Assembly (NCBI RefSeq): GCF_004343305.1
Contig: NZ_SMAF01000004.1
Span: forward strand, 124,001-188,000
DNA: 64,000 nt
From: Pseudofulvimonas gallinarii
Lineage (GTDB): Bacteria > Pseudomonadota > Gammaproteobacteria > Xanthomonadales > UBA2363
Direction: 5' to 3'
Shown piece by piece: positions 54,980 through 64,000 of the stretch; position 1 is the stretch's first letter; every line of letters begins with the position of its first letter. Under the pieces are notes generated by a model, which saw only the letters and a list, made by a program, of their open reading frames with translations, ran no database searches and was not told the DNA's origin. Made by a program: the position numbers and the translations under genes.

Positions 54980-56041
54980 TCAGGCGGCGACGCCGAGGCG
55001 CTCGCCACGATAGCTGCCGTCGAGGACGCGCTGGCACCACGCCTGGTTGGCAAGGTACCAGTCCACCGTCTGCGCGATGCCGCTCTCGAAGGTGTGCGTG
55101 GGACGCCAGCCCAGCTCGCCCTGCAACTTCGACGAGTCGATGGCGTAACGACGGTCATGGCCCGGACGGTCGCCGACGAACGTGATCTGTTCCGCGTACG
55201 GCTGGCCGTCCCCGCGCGGGCGACGCTCGTCCAGCAACGCGCACAATGTGCGCACGACGACGATGTTCTCGCGCTCGGCATCGCCACCGACGTTGTAGAC
55301 CTCGCCCGGCCGGCCTTTTTCGAGCACCGTCCGGATCGCCGAACAGTGGTCGCCGACATAGAGCCAGTCGCGGACGTTGCGGCCGTCGCCATAGACCGGC
55401 AGCGCATCGCCGGCCAGGGCCTTCTGGATGATCAGCGGAATGAGTTTTTCCGGGAACTGGAACGGCCCGTAGTTGTTCGAGCAGTTGGTGGTCAGAACCG
55501 GCAGGCCGTAGGTATGGTGGAAAGCGCGCACGAGATGGTCGCTCGCCGCCTTCGAAGCCGAATACGGCGAGTTCGGCGCATACGGCGTGGTCTCGGTGAA
55601 CTTGCCGGTTTCACCCAGCGAACCGTAGACCTCGTCGGTGGAGACATGCAGGAAACGGAAGCCTTCGCGTTCGGCGCCTTCGAGGGCTTTCCAGTAGTCG
55701 CGCGCCGATTCCAGCAGGCCCAGCGTACCGACCACATTGGTGTCGATGAAGGCGGCCGGCCCGTCGATCGAGCGGTCGACATGGCTTTCGGCGGCGAAAT
55801 TGATGATCGCCTCCGGCCGGTATTCGGCCAGCAGGCGGTCCACCAGCGCGCGGTCACCGATGCCGCCGCGCACGAAGACGTGGTCGTCGCGTCCGGCCAG
55901 CGGTGCCAGCGTGTCCAGGTTGCCGGCGTAGGTCAGCGCATCGAGGTTGATGATGCGGACGCCCGCATCGCCCTGCAGCAGTCCGAGTACGAAGTTGCCG
56001 CCGATGAATCCGGCGCCGCCGGTCACCATCCAGGTCCGCAT
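54980..56041 (-). CDS. rfbB: dTDP-glucose 4,6-dehydratase
   Basis: NAD-dependent SDR of 353 residues, second step of the rhamnose pathway. Motifs: VTGGAGFIGGNFV (Rossmann), FAAESHVDRSI, STDEVYGSLGE (active-site Thr-Asp-Glu), YSASKAASDHLV (Tyr-Lys) and NNYGPFQFPEKLIPL. First gene of the minus-strand rml operon; the 185 bp upstream to btuB should hold the promoter, not identified. Confidence 0.97.
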   Translation of the reverse strand: MRTWMVTGGAGFIGGNFVLGLLQGDAGVRIINLDALTYAGNLDTLAPLAGRDDHVFVRGGIGDRALVDRLLAEYRPEAIINFAAESHVDRSIDGPAAFIDTNVVGTLGLLESARDYWKALEGAEREGFRFLHVSTDEVYGSLGETGKFTETTPYAPNSPYSASKAASDHLVRAFHHTYGLPVLTTNCSNNYGPFQFPEKLIPLIIQKALAGDALPVYGDGRNVRDWLYVGDHCSAIRTVLEKGRPGEVYNVGGDAERENIVVVRTLCALLDERRPRGDGQPYAEQITFVGDRPGHDRRYAIDSSKLQGELGWRPTHTFESGIAQTVDWYLANQAWCQRVLDGSYRGERLGVAA

Positions 56042-56226
56042 CAGTGAACTCCAAGATCAGGCCGGCCGCAGCGACCGGCAACCGGCCAATCATAGCCCAA
56101 GGCTGTCCGGAGCCGCTGGCGTCGGCCAGCAATCCTTTTGATGTCAACAGGTTGCAGCGCGCGCCGAGCAGTTCAAGCCGGGCGCAGGACGGTCGGCCCC
56201 GCCACCGTCCTGCGCCGCGATCCGCC

Positions 56227-58092
56227 TCAGCGCACCGGCTGCCAGCGCAGCGCCAGCATCCAGTTGAAGCCCGGCTGCTGGTACCACTCGACGGTTTCGT
56301 AGCGGCGGTTGAAGACGTTGTTGGCGGTCAGCCTGAGGCTCCAGTCCGCTGTCATCCACCAGGCGACGCGCAGGTCGGTGGTGGCGAAGCCACCCAACCG
56401 GCGCGTGTTGGCGACGTTGTCGTAACGCTCAGCCGACGCCGCGACGGTTGCGCCGACACCGATGTCGGCGAAGCGGCGATCGATATCCAGTCGACCGCTG
56501 TGCCGCGGGCGACGCGGCAGGAAGTTGTCCTGCTCCGCGCCACCGCTGTCGTTGCGCGGATCCAGCCAGTTGGCGCTGGCACGAAGGTCCCAGCCGGCCA
56601 GCGCCGTGTCCGCCGCCAGCTCGACCCCCTTGATACGCGCGCGATCGATGTTGTCCGGGATGAAGAGATTGCCGTCGTAGGCAATCAGGTCCTCGATGCG
56701 TGAATCGAAGGCATTCACCGACCAGCCGCCCCAGCCATGGCGACCGCGCAGACCGATTTCCAGGCTCCGCGACGATTCCGGCACCAGGGCCGGATTGCCG
56801 AAACCGGGGTAATACAGGTCATTGAACGCCGGCGCCTTGAATGCGCTGCCCCAGGCCGCGCTCAGGCGCAGCGCGCCGGTGAAGTCCCAGCCCCAGGCGA
56901 CCGTCCCCGTCGTCTTGCCGCCGAACTGTTCGTCATCATCATGGCGGGCACTGACCTGGATGCGATGCGCGCCCAGCGCCTGCTGCCATTGGCCGAACAC
57001 GCCGAGGTTGTCGCGCTCGTCGATGTCGTAGGGCGTGCTGCTTTCCACCTTGTCGTTGCGCCAGTCGGCACCCACACTCAGACGACCCTGGCCGATGGCG
57101 AAATCGCCCTGCGCCGCGGCCTGGTCGCGGCGCGTGTTGAACGTGGTCATCCACACCCCATCGAGGAAGTCGTCGGCCTCGTCCCTGCCCTGTCCGGCGC
57201 TGAAGGTCCAGGCCAGCGGACCGCCGGTGCCGTAACGCAGCGTGGCGCCGATGGACTGCTGCACAATATCGGCTTCGTTGGTGAACGTGCCGTCGTAGTC
57301 GTTGCGCCCGTCCACACGCAGGACAGTCGCCTCCGCTTCCCAGGCATCGCCCAGCCGGACACCGCCCCGCACTGATACCGTGCGGTTGCGGTAGCCATCG
57401 TGATCCGGCTCCCACGTGTAGCAACCGGCAAACGTTTCCGCATCACCGCGGCAGGCATTGAGGCCGTCGGTTTCCTCGTGGCTGACGCGCAGCGCATACC
57501 AGCCCGCATCACCGCGACCGCCGACCGCGGCATCGGCCTTGTAGCTGTCATGGCTGCCGTAACCCAGGCCGAATTCGGGCGAGAACGGCGCATCCGGCCG
57601 CCGCGTGAAGACCTGGATCACGCCGCCGACGGCGTCGGCACCGTAAAGGCTGGACACCGGCCCGCGAACGATTTCGACCCGCTCGACGTGTTCCAGCGGA
57701 ATGTCCTGGAAGGCCGGTGCGCCGGCCGTCGCCGAGCCCATGCGCACGCCGTCGATGAGGAACAGCACATGGTCGTATTCGGTGCCGCGCAACGACAACG
57801 AAGTCTGCTTGCCGGGACCGCCGCTGTTGGTCAGCGACACGCCGGGCGTCCCGCGCAGCAGGTCGTGCAGCGACACCGGCTGCAGCCGCTCGATGTCCTC
57901 GCGCGTGAACACCGTGGTGGCCGCCAGGACATCGGACAAGGGCTGCTCGACACGACTGGCCGTCACCACGACTTCGTCGAGGCGGTCGGCATCATCGGAT
58001 TCATCGGCAAGAACGCAGGCCGGCGAAAGCGCGGCTGCAATGGACAAGGCCAGCGCACGACGGCGCCAGCAGAAAAGGGAAACGGTAGACAT
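56227..58092 (-). CDS. btuB: TonB-dependent vitamin B12 receptor
   Basis: Outer-membrane cobalamin transporter of 621 residues from ATG 58092, with AAGGAG 7 nt upstream. Signal peptide (ALALSIAAALSPACVLA), TonB box (DEVVVTASRVEQPLSD), plug (LLRGTPGVSLTNSGGPGKQT, VEIVRGPVSSLYGADAVGGVIQVFT) and a 22-strand-type barrel ending LALRWQPVR. The length and the cobalamin riboswitch upstream make the substrate call firm. No periplasmic or ABC B12 transporter gene is adjacent. Confidence 0.93.
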   Translation of the reverse strand: MSTVSLFCWRRRALALSIAAALSPACVLADESDDADRLDEVVVTASRVEQPLSDVLAATTVFTREDIERLQPVSLHDLLRGTPGVSLTNSGGPGKQTSLSLRGTEYDHVLFLIDGVRMGSATAGAPAFQDIPLEHVERVEIVRGPVSSLYGADAVGGVIQVFTRRPDAPFSPEFGLGYGSHDSYKADAAVGGRGDAGWYALRVSHEETDGLNACRGDAETFAGCYTWEPDHDGYRNRTVSVRGGVRLGDAWEAEATVLRVDGRNDYDGTFTNEADIVQQSIGATLRYGTGGPLAWTFSAGQGRDEADDFLDGVWMTTFNTRRDQAAAQGDFAIGQGRLSVGADWRNDKVESSTPYDIDERDNLGVFGQWQQALGAHRIQVSARHDDDEQFGGKTTGTVAWGWDFTGALRLSAAWGSAFKAPAFNDLYYPGFGNPALVPESSRSLEIGLRGRHGWGGWSVNAFDSRIEDLIAYDGNLFIPDNIDRARIKGVELAADTALAGWDLRASANWLDPRNDSGGAEQDNFLPRRPRHSGRLDIDRRFADIGVGATVAASAERYDNVANTRRLGGFATTDLRVAWWMTADWSLRLTANNVFNRRYETVEWYQQPGFNWMLALRWQPVR

Positions 58093-58199
58093 CAGGGACT
58101 CCTTCGACCGCGCCTGCCCGCGCGGAACTGCCATGGATGGGCGACAGGCGAAGGACGGGAGACGGATCACGGGACAACGCGCCCGGGAGCCGCCGGACA

Positions 58200-58420
58200 A
58201 CGCCCTCCGCGTGTCGGGATCTACCTGGGGCCGGTCTCCGGGCTTGCGGGCGGAAGTACATCCAGGGCCGGCGCCTTCCCATGCTGGACAGCACAGTGGC
58301 ATTCGCCGGCCGCGACCTCGCTTACCGTTGCGGGGGCAGCTCCGGAATTGCCGCGGACGCGGCGCACCGGATTCCCGTTTCAACCGCCGGCCGGGCCGGC
58401 AGTCACCTCAGGCGGTGCGG
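58200..58420 (-). promoter_or_regulatory. Cobalamin riboswitch ahead of btuB
   Basis: Read on the minus strand: GAGGTGACTGCCGG, then TTGAAACGGGAATCCGGTGCG, then the B12 box GGAGCTGCCCCCGCAACGG (58342-58324), and further on GGAGACCGGCCCC and CGACACGCGGAGG. These are the ordered conserved blocks of the adenosylcobalamin-sensing aptamer. About 110 nt lie between it and the btuB ATG. Ends are approximate. Confidence 0.93.
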
Positions 58421-58632
58421 ATTCTAGCAGGTGCGGCCATCGGGTCGCCGGATCCATGTATCCGGTCGGCGGAATGATGCGTCGAACTTGCCAACAAACC
58501 ATGTGCTGATACCCTCGCCTGGCCACCAGGCTCCGCTCATCTGTGCGGTTCCGGCCACCTCGATCGTCCACTTGACCCGAACGACCCTGCCATCACGGGC
58601 AGGCGCATCCACCCCCGCGCAGAGGCAAGGAC

Positions 58633-59961
58633 ATGGGCCATCGCAGGACTTTTCCGCAATCGCATCGCAACGACCCAACTCACGCAGCCCGTCTCCGGCG
58701 TCGACGCCTCGCGGTCCTGCTGGCGGGCCCGGCCCTGGCGATCGCAGCGGTGCCCGGCACGGTTGCCGCGGCCGAAGACAGCTTCGAGAAGGCGCTTGAG
58801 TTGATCCGAATGGAAAACGCGATGTTGCCGGGCCTGGCGATGATGGAGCGGATGAGTCGCGCCGGCGTGTTCACCCCCGCCGCGTACATGCAGTTCCTGG
58901 CCATGACGGGCGACGCCGACGCGGTGGAGGCCAGCAATGAAGCGCCTTCGCCAGGTGCGGGTCCGGACGCGCCCACGGATGTATGCAGTTACAAGGCGGA
59001 AAACGCCCTCGCCGCCATCCTCGCCGAGAGTCGCGAACGCAAGATCGTCATGATCAACGAGGCACACCATGAGCAGCGGCATCGCGCCTTCGCCAGCTTG
59101 CTCCTGCGGGGACTGCGCGACGCCGGCTTCACCCATTTCGGTGCCGAATCCTTCGCACCGGAAATACACGAAAGCATGGCGGATGGCGCCCCGGACGGCA
59201 TGACCGGCGTCTATACCGCCGATCCCTACTTTGCCGACCTGGTCCGGCAAGCCAAACAGCTGGGCTTCCAGTTCTTCGACTACGAACAGCGCCCCCACCA
59301 GCAGACCGATGCCACCGACCGGGCCAGCCGCATCGCCGTGCGGGAACAGGCGCAGGCCGCGAACATCAAGGCCGTGATGGACCGGAATCCGGAGGCCCGC
59401 TTCGTGATCTTCGCCGGCTACTCGCACATCCGCGAATGGCCCACCAGCGACGGCTCGCGATGGATGGCCTACCGGCTGCGCCACCTCACCGGCGTCGATC
59501 CACTCAGCATCGACCAGATCCCGGGCACGCCCCGGCATGGGCGGAAAACCCAGTCACCCTGGTATTCCGGGATCGAGCGCTGCCACGACATCAGGCGGCC
59601 GCTCGTTCTCGCCGACGAAGGTCGCTGGCTCGGCGGACCTGGCACCGACATCGCGGTCGTCCATCCGCGCACACCGGGCGACCACGACTGGCGACTCATG
59701 GACGGTTACCGCCAGGCGACAGGCGTCCGCTTCGAGGAATCCCCATCCCGAAGCCTGCTGCGCGCATTCGTGGCGACGGAGCCCGCCGATGCGATTCCCT
59801 TGGACCAGATCCTGCTCGAACCGGGCGCAACCACAGCGGTGCTGCACCTGCCCAGTGGTGATTTCCGGCTGGTCAGGCAGTTCGAGGATGGCCGCAACGA
59901 ATCGTTGCCGGACATCCTGACGGTGACGTCGCGACCCGCGGGAGACAAGTCGCCGCGCTAG
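58633..59961 (+). CDS. Exported protein of the Tiki/ChaN/EreA-like superfamily, function unknown
   Basis: 442 residues with an Arg-rich N-region and hydrophobic core (LAVLLAGPALAIAAVPGTVAAA), so probably periplasmic or secreted. After a helical segment (about 45-110) comes IVMINEAHHEQRHRAFASLLL, then FTHFGAESFAP and FVIFAGYSHIREW. These Glu-x-x-His and later His positions resemble the metal or haem site of the Tiki/ChaN/erythromycin-esterase superfamily. A single Cys (VCSYKAE) precedes the domain. AAGGAC lies just before the ATG. It is divergent from btuB, on the far side of the riboswitch. No function is assigned. Confidence 0.65.
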   Translation: MGHRRTFPQSHRNDPTHAARLRRRRLAVLLAGPALAIAAVPGTVAAAEDSFEKALELIRMENAMLPGLAMMERMSRAGVFTPAAYMQFLAMTGDADAVEASNEAPSPGAGPDAPTDVCSYKAENALAAILAESRERKIVMINEAHHEQRHRAFASLLLRGLRDAGFTHFGAESFAPEIHESMADGAPDGMTGVYTADPYFADLVRQAKQLGFQFFDYEQRPHQQTDATDRASRIAVREQAQAANIKAVMDRNPEARFVIFAGYSHIREWPTSDGSRWMAYRLRHLTGVDPLSIDQIPGTPRHGRKTQSPWYSGIERCHDIRRPLVLADEGRWLGGPGTDIAVVHPRTPGDHDWRLMDGYRQATGVRFEESPSRSLLRAFVATEPADAIPLDQILLEPGATTAVLHLPSGDFRLVRQFEDGRNESLPDILTVTSRPAGDKSPR

Positions 59962-60043
59962 AACCGGAACAACCGATCGCGGTCCGGCAGCCGCACTCGC
60001 AACTGACCCCGGCGGCGATCGCAGCTGTTTTCGCTCCGGACCC

Positions 60044-60652
60044 TCACGGCAGCGCAGCGGCGATCCTGGCGGCGACACCGGAATACACCAGCCAGCCCAC
60101 TGCGGCGATGTTCAGGATCACGGTCATCCAGAACACCGTCTGGAACTCGCGCTTGGCGGTCTTGTGGTGGAAAAGCCGTTGCGCGATCAGCGCGCCCGGC
60201 CACCCGCCCAGCAGGCTGCCCAAGTGCAGGGAACTCTCGGGCGTGCGGCGGCGGCCGGCCAGCGCTGCCCGCTTGTCGACGAAGTACAGCAGCCACACCA
60301 CAAGACTCATGAAGAGGGAGGCCAGCACCAGCCAGTGCGGCAACACCGCGAACACTCCCATGGCAGCGATGCACAGCAACGAGACAACGCCCAGGAGCAG
60401 CCGAGGGAATCGCACCCTGCGATCCGGCTTCAACGCGGCTGTGCGGATATGACGGACAGCCTCGGCCTGCAGCCTCCCCCGTTCGTCGCGTCCGGTGACG
60501 TAGGACACCGGATCCCCCGATATCGGCCGTCGCGATCCGCGCTCGAACGCCTTGATGTGAAGGAACGCCTTCTCGCCACCGCCATTTGGCACGACGAAGC
60601 CGAACCCGCGGCCGTCGTCCCAGTCCGTGATCCTTCCTGCCATCCTGACCAC
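60044..60652 (-). CDS. Cold-shock domain protein with DUF1294 membrane domain
   Basis: 202 residues from GTG 60652, chosen because GAGGAG lies 8 nt upstream; ATG 60643 is an alternative. The N-terminal cold-shock domain (about 4-70: GRITDWDDGRGFGFVVP, KAFLHIKAFE) should bind single-stranded nucleic acid. The C-terminal half is DUF1294 with three to four membrane helices (LLGVVSLLCIAAMGVFAVLP, FVDKRAALAGRRRTPE, FHHKTAKREFQTVF). This fusion is common in gammaproteobacteria; its role is unknown. Confidence 0.88.
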   Translation of the reverse strand: MVRMAGRITDWDDGRGFGFVVPNGGGEKAFLHIKAFERGSRRPISGDPVSYVTGRDERGRLQAEAVRHIRTAALKPDRRVRFPRLLLGVVSLLCIAAMGVFAVLPHWLVLASLFMSLVVWLLYFVDKRAALAGRRRTPESSLHLGSLLGGWPGALIAQRLFHHKTAKREFQTVFWMTVILNIAAVGWLVYSGVAARIAAALP

Positions 60653-60759
60653 GATGTTGACTCCTCGACCCGACCTGGACCCACGCACGCAGACTTCACT
60701 GGTACAACTATCTTCAAATTCCGCACGTATGACTATGACCGAAGGCGCCCCAACAGGAA

Positions 60760-60779
60760 AGCCCCGCAAATGCGGGGCT
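60760..60779 (-). terminator. Terminator of ssb
   Basis: GCCCCGC-ATTT-GCGGGGC on the minus strand (7-8 bp stem, 4-nt loop) is followed by a short TTT run, 38 nt after the ssb stop. The U-run is short. Confidence 0.65.
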
Positions 60780-60817
60780 CTCAAGTCCTTGTCCCTACAG
60801 TGTGGGAAAGGTATCCG

Positions 60818-61324
60818 TCAGAACGGGATATCGTCGTCCGCGAAGTCGTCCGCCATCGGCGCGGCCTGTTCGTGACGCGCCGGCGCGCGACCCGGCGCTT
60901 CGCCATAGCCACCACCCTGGCCGCCGCGCGCCGCACCGCGCTCGCCCCCACCACTGCGCGGACCACCACCGCCACCGCCGCCTTCACCGCGGCCGCCGAG
61001 CATCTGCATCTCGTTGGCGACAATGTCGGTGCTGTAGCGTTCGATGCCCTGCTTGTCGGTGTACTTGTCGGTGCGCAGCGAGCCTTCGACATAGACCTGC
61101 GAACCCTTGCGCAGGTATTCGCCGGCGATCTCGGCCAGTCGGCCGAAGAACTTGACCCGGTGCCATTCGGTGCGTTCCTGCTTCTGGCCGCTCTGCTTGT
61201 CGGTCCAGGATTCCGAGGTGGCCACGCTGATGGTGGTCACCGCGGCCCCGGACGGCGTGTAGCGGGTTTCCGGGTCGTTGCCCAGATTGCCGACCAGAAT
61301 GACCTTGTTGATGCCTCGTGCCAT
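60818..61324 (-). CDS. ssb: Single-stranded DNA-binding protein
   Basis: 168 residues. The OB fold (1-110: [42 protein letters not shown]) is followed by a Gly-rich linker and the acidic tip DFADDDIPF that binds partner proteins. Essential for replication, repair and recombination. GAGG lies about 11 nt before the ATG. Downstream of the MFS gene by 148 bp on the same strand. Confidence 0.97.
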   Translation of the reverse strand: MARGINKVILVGNLGNDPETRYTPSGAAVTTISVATSESWTDKQSGQKQERTEWHRVKFFGRLAEIAGEYLRKGSQVYVEGSLRTDKYTDKQGIERYSTDIVANEMQMLGGRGEGGGGGGGPRSGGGERGAARGGQGGGYGEAPGRAPARHEQAAPMADDFADDDIPF

Positions 61325-61472
61325 GCGTGCAAGCCTCGAAAAGTGATTCCAAAACGGCGGCCAGAATAGCATGCGCACCCGGCGCACCGGCTCGGGGTTC
61401 CGCCCGGCGGATACCGGTGGAATGCGCCCGGAAAGCTGGGAAATTTCCTGCCAGCAGCCGCCGAAGGCGACC

Positions 61473-62657
61473 TCAGCGCTTGGACAGGCGGCCCAGCCCG
61501 CGCTGCAACAGCAGGAGAATGCCGCACCAGAGCGCTGCCAGCGCCGCCGCGCCCAGCAGCACGCCCGGCTCGCCCAGGCGGCCCAGCAGCACGCCGCCGA
61601 CCAGTCCGCCAACGAAGGCGCCCAGGAACTGCAGGCTGGCATAGGCGCCCAGCGCCGCGCCGCGGCGGGACACAGGCGCCAGTCGCGACACCATGGTCGG
61701 CATCAGCGCCTCCAGCGCCGTGAATCCGGAGAAGAACGCGAAGCCGCCGAAGCCCAGCAGCATGACGCCCTGGCCCTTCGTGAGCACGGCCAGTCCGGTG
61801 GCGCACAGCGCCAGCGCCGCGATCTGGCGCCAGCCCAGCCCGGTCAGGGTGCTGGCGCGGCCGCCGACAAACACGCCCAGGCTCAGGGCCGCGGCGATCA
61901 TCACCGGCAGGTAGAAATGCCAGTGTTGCGCCAGCGACAGGCCCAGCCGGTCGCCGAGCAGCGTCGGCAGGGCGACGAAGGCGGCAGTGAGCAGCGCGTG
62001 CAGGACGAAAACGCTGAGATCGAGCAGCAGCAGTCGGCGATCGCCGAGCACACCAAGCAGCGAACCCGCGCCCACCGCCGCCGGTGCGGCCACGCGCTGC
62101 GGCGCCGGCACCGCCAGCCAGAGCACCACCAGCGACGCCAGCGCCAGCACTGCGGTCGCCCCGAACAGGAATGGCAGCCCGCCGATGGCGAACAGCGGTG
62201 CGGCCAGCAGCAGCGCCATCACGAACGAGGCGCCGATGCTCATGCCAAGGATGGCCATCACCTTGCCACGCACCGGGTCGCGCGTCAGGTCGGCGGCCAG
62301 TGCCAGCGCCGCGCCGGAGACGGCGCCCATGCCCTGCAGCGCGCGGCCGGCGACCACCGCTTTCAGCGTGCTCGCGAAGGCCGCGACCGCGCCGCCCAGC
62401 GCAAACAGCAGCAGCCCGATGCTGATCGTCTCGCGGCGACCGATGCGGTCCGACAGCAGGCCGTAAGGCAGCTGCAGAAGCGCCTGGCCCAGGCCGTACA
62501 CGCCCAGCGCCAGCCCGATCAGCCAAGGCACCGCGTCCGGATACGCCCGTGCCTGCGCAGCGAAAACCGGCAGGACCAGGAACAGGCCGAACATGCGCAG
62601 GCCGACCACCAGGGCCAACGCCACCGCAGCCCGGCGTTCAAGCGGAGTGAGCTTCAC
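61473..62657 (-). CDS. Major facilitator superfamily transporter
   Basis: 394 residues from GTG 62657, twelve predicted membrane helices. The MFS motif A is seen as [19 protein letters not shown] between helices 2 and 3, and motif C-like glycines in helix 5 suggest a drug:proton antiporter-type exporter. It sits upstream of ssb, an arrangement I recall from related genomes. Substrate unknown. Confidence 0.9.
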   Translation of the reverse strand: MKLTPLERRAAVALALVVGLRMFGLFLVLPVFAAQARAYPDAVPWLIGLALGVYGLGQALLQLPYGLLSDRIGRRETISIGLLLFALGGAVAAFASTLKAVVAGRALQGMGAVSGAALALAADLTRDPVRGKVMAILGMSIGASFVMALLLAAPLFAIGGLPFLFGATAVLALASLVVLWLAVPAPQRVAAPAAVGAGSLLGVLGDRRLLLLDLSVFVLHALLTAAFVALPTLLGDRLGLSLAQHWHFYLPVMIAAALSLGVFVGGRASTLTGLGWRQIAALALCATGLAVLTKGQGVMLLGFGGFAFFSGFTALEALMPTMVSRLAPVSRRGAALGAYASLQFLGAFVGGLVGGVLLGRLGEPGVLLGAAALAALWCGILLLLQRGLGRLSKR

Positions 62658-62829
62658 AGGCGACAACAGACGAGACGGGGGACATAGTCTGCCGAACGCG
62701 CCTTCGATACACCACCGCGATGGTGCGGCTTGACCGGCTGGCAGCTGACTGCGGCCACCCGGCAGGACGATCCGCCGCCATCCGTCCGCCGGCGTCGGTG
62801 GGCCGCGGCGCCGGCCCGTGGGCGCACCG

Positions 62830-62835
62830 TATAAT
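62830..62835 (+). promoter_or_regulatory. Consensus -10 element of ispB
   Basis: Perfect TATAAT, 34 nt before the ispB ATG. No good -35 is visible at 16-18 bp; the region upstream is G+C-rich. Confidence 0.6.
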
Positions 62836-62869
62836 CGCCACTTCACCGGCCCATCGCCGGCCAGGATCG

Positions 62870-63883
62870 ATGACATTGACCGTCCAGCTTGCCCCAGCGC
62901 CCAGCACTGCTTCCTTCCGTGACTTCGCCGATGTCCAGGCGCTGGCCGCCGAGGACAGCCGCCGCGTCGATGCGCTCATCCGCGCGCGGCTGCAGTCGCA
63001 AGTGCTGCTGGTCAACCAGGTGGCGGAGCACATCATCGCCGGCGGCAAGCGCCTGCGTCCGATGGTCGTGCTGCTGGCGGCGCGCGCGGCCGGCTACCGT
63101 GGCGACGACCACATCGCCGCCGCGGCGATCATCGAGTTCATCCATACCGCGACGCTGCTGCACGACGATGTCGTCGACGAATCCAGCCTGCGTCGGGGCC
63201 GGCGCACGGCGAATGACGTGTTCGGCAATGCCGCCAGCGTGCTGGTCGGCGACTTCCTCTATTCGCGGTCGTTCCAGCTGATGGTGGACCTGGACCGCAT
63301 GGCGGTGATGCGCCTGCTCGCCGACACCACCAACGCGATCGCCGAGGGCGAGGTGTTGCAGCTGATGCACCTCAACAATCCCGACACGAGCGAAGACGAC
63401 TACTTCCGGGTGATCGAGCGCAAGACGGCGATCCTGTTCGCCGCCGCGACCGAACTGGGCGCGCTGCTGGCCGCTCGTCCGCATGAGGAACAGGCGGCCC
63501 TGCGCGAGTACGGCCACAGCCTGGGCATGGCCTTCCAGATCGCCGACGACATCCTCGACTACGAGGCCGACGAAGCCGACCTCGGCAAGAACCTCGGCGA
63601 CGACCTCGCCGAAGGCAAGCCGACGCTGCCGCTGATCCATGCGCTCGGCAAGGCGTCCGAAGCACAGCGCAAGAGCCTGCGTGATGCGATCGAAAGCGGC
63701 GGCCGCGAACACCTGCCGCTGGTGCTGGCGGCCATCCGCGAGCACAGCGGCATCGGCTACGCGCGCGCTCGCGCCGAGGCCTTCGCGGCCCGCGCCATCG
63801 CTGCCCTGGGGGCGCTGCCGCCGTCCAGCCATCGCGACGCCCTCGCCTTCCTCGCCGGCTTCGCCGTCGCGCGTCGGACCTGA
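62870..63883 (+). CDS. ispB: Octaprenyl diphosphate synthase (polyprenyl synthetase)
   Basis: Trans-prenyltransferase building the ubiquinone side chain. From ATG 62870 the protein has 337 residues. First Asp-rich motif LLHDDVVDESSLRRG, second FQIADDILDYEAD, and GGKRLRPMVVLLAA for isopentenyl diphosphate binding. Chain length (C40 probable) is inferred from lineage, not read from the sequence. Confidence 0.95.
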   Translation: MTLTVQLAPAPSTASFRDFADVQALAAEDSRRVDALIRARLQSQVLLVNQVAEHIIAGGKRLRPMVVLLAARAAGYRGDDHIAAAAIIEFIHTATLLHDDVVDESSLRRGRRTANDVFGNAASVLVGDFLYSRSFQLMVDLDRMAVMRLLADTTNAIAEGEVLQLMHLNNPDTSEDDYFRVIERKTAILFAAATELGALLAARPHEEQAALREYGHSLGMAFQIADDILDYEADEADLGKNLGDDLAEGKPTLPLIHALGKASEAQRKSLRDAIESGGREHLPLVLAAIREHSGIGYARARAEAFAARAIAALGALPPSSHRDALAFLAGFAVARRT

Positions 63884-63893
63884 GTCGCCCGCC

Positions 63894-64000
63894 GTGGCCG
63901 GCGCGCGCTTTTCCGGCGGAGCAGCGATCGAGCCGTCGCCGCTGGCGGTCGAGGATCGCCCGCTGGCGCGCCTTCCCGCACCATCGCGCGTCTACGTGCC
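63894..64000 (+). CDS. Start of an unidentified gene (cut by window end)
   Basis: A reading frame from GTG 63894, 10 bp after the ispB stop, stays open to the end (about 35 codons, including LARLPAPSRVYVP). It is too short to identify; codon use is like the neighbours, so it is probably a real gene following ispB. Confidence 0.4.
   Translation, partial: MAGARFSGGAAIEPSPLAVEDRPLARLPAPSRVYV

Noticed and set aside
1-64000. CRISPR arrays, insertion sequences, prophage genes, tRNA or rRNA genes
   Set aside because: No regularly spaced repeats, transposase or integrase motifs, terminal inverted repeats or tRNA-like sequences were seen in any intergenic region.

Overview
The window is about 68% G+C, densely coded, and carries no insertion sequence, phage gene, CRISPR array, tRNA or rRNA that I can recognise. 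The gene content points to a gammaproteobacterium of the Lysobacterales (Xanthomonadales). Evidence includes the uppS-cdsA-dxr-rseP-bamA-skp-lpxD-fabZ-lpxA-lpxB-rnhB envelope operon, a SAM-I riboswitch ahead of metX-metB-hom, a rmlBACD-manC (xanB-like) operon, TPR-rich signalling proteins and TonB receptors. Family and genus cannot be fixed from the sequence alone.

Region by region. (1) 1-10749: a tightly packed plus-strand envelope operon with many ATGA/GTGA stop-start overlaps. It covers undecaprenyl phosphate, CDP-diacylglycerol and isoprenoid (DXP) synthesis, the RseP site-2 protease, the BamA/Skp outer-membrane assembly pair, and lipid A synthesis. (2) 10764-14104: a minus-strand ECF sigma factor overlapping a transmembrane Ser/Thr kinase with TPRs, placed between rnhB and dnaE. 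(3) 14238-17891: dnaE. (4) 18.2-29.1 kb: an accessory block with a TonB-dependent receptor, a TPR-fused 2OG-Fe(II) oxygenase, a small exported protein, a TPR-fused aspartyl/asparaginyl beta-hydroxylase and a 1311-residue hybrid sensor kinase with a propeller-type sensor. (5) 29.1-32.8 kb: a methionine/homoserine operon behind a near-perfect palindrome, a promoter and a SAM-I riboswitch. (6) 32.8-43.4 kb: sdaA, a glutaredoxin-like protein, prfC, a second ECF sigma/putative anti-sigma pair, asnB with an upstream Asn-rich leader peptide and terminator (a probable transcription attenuator), an oxidoreductase-like small protein, a lytic transglycosylase, miaB and phoH. (7) 43.4-48.5 kb: a tetR-MFP-RND efflux operon. 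(8) 48.9-56.0 kb: an S9 peptidase and the dTDP-rhamnose/GDP-mannose sugar-nucleotide operon. (9) 56.2-64.0 kb: btuB behind a cobalamin riboswitch, a Tiki/ChaN-like exported protein, a cold-shock/DUF1294 protein, ssb, an MFS transporter, ispB and the start of one more gene.

The strongest regulatory observation is ahead of asnB. A 22-residue reading frame with five Asn codons in a ten-residue stretch ends just before a strong terminator hairpin. A GGGCCG segment inside the last leader codons can pair with the 5' arm of that terminator. This is the layout of classical ribosome-mediated attenuation, with asparagine supply as the signal. The window also holds two metabolite riboswitches (SAM, cobalamin). 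A further recurring feature is a -10-like hexamer lying only 6-9 nt before start codons that mostly lack a Shine-Dalgarno sequence, which suggests frequent leaderless transcription.

Starts were chosen from family length, overlaps and visible ribosome-binding sites. Long reading frames antisense to real genes are common in this G+C range and were left out.
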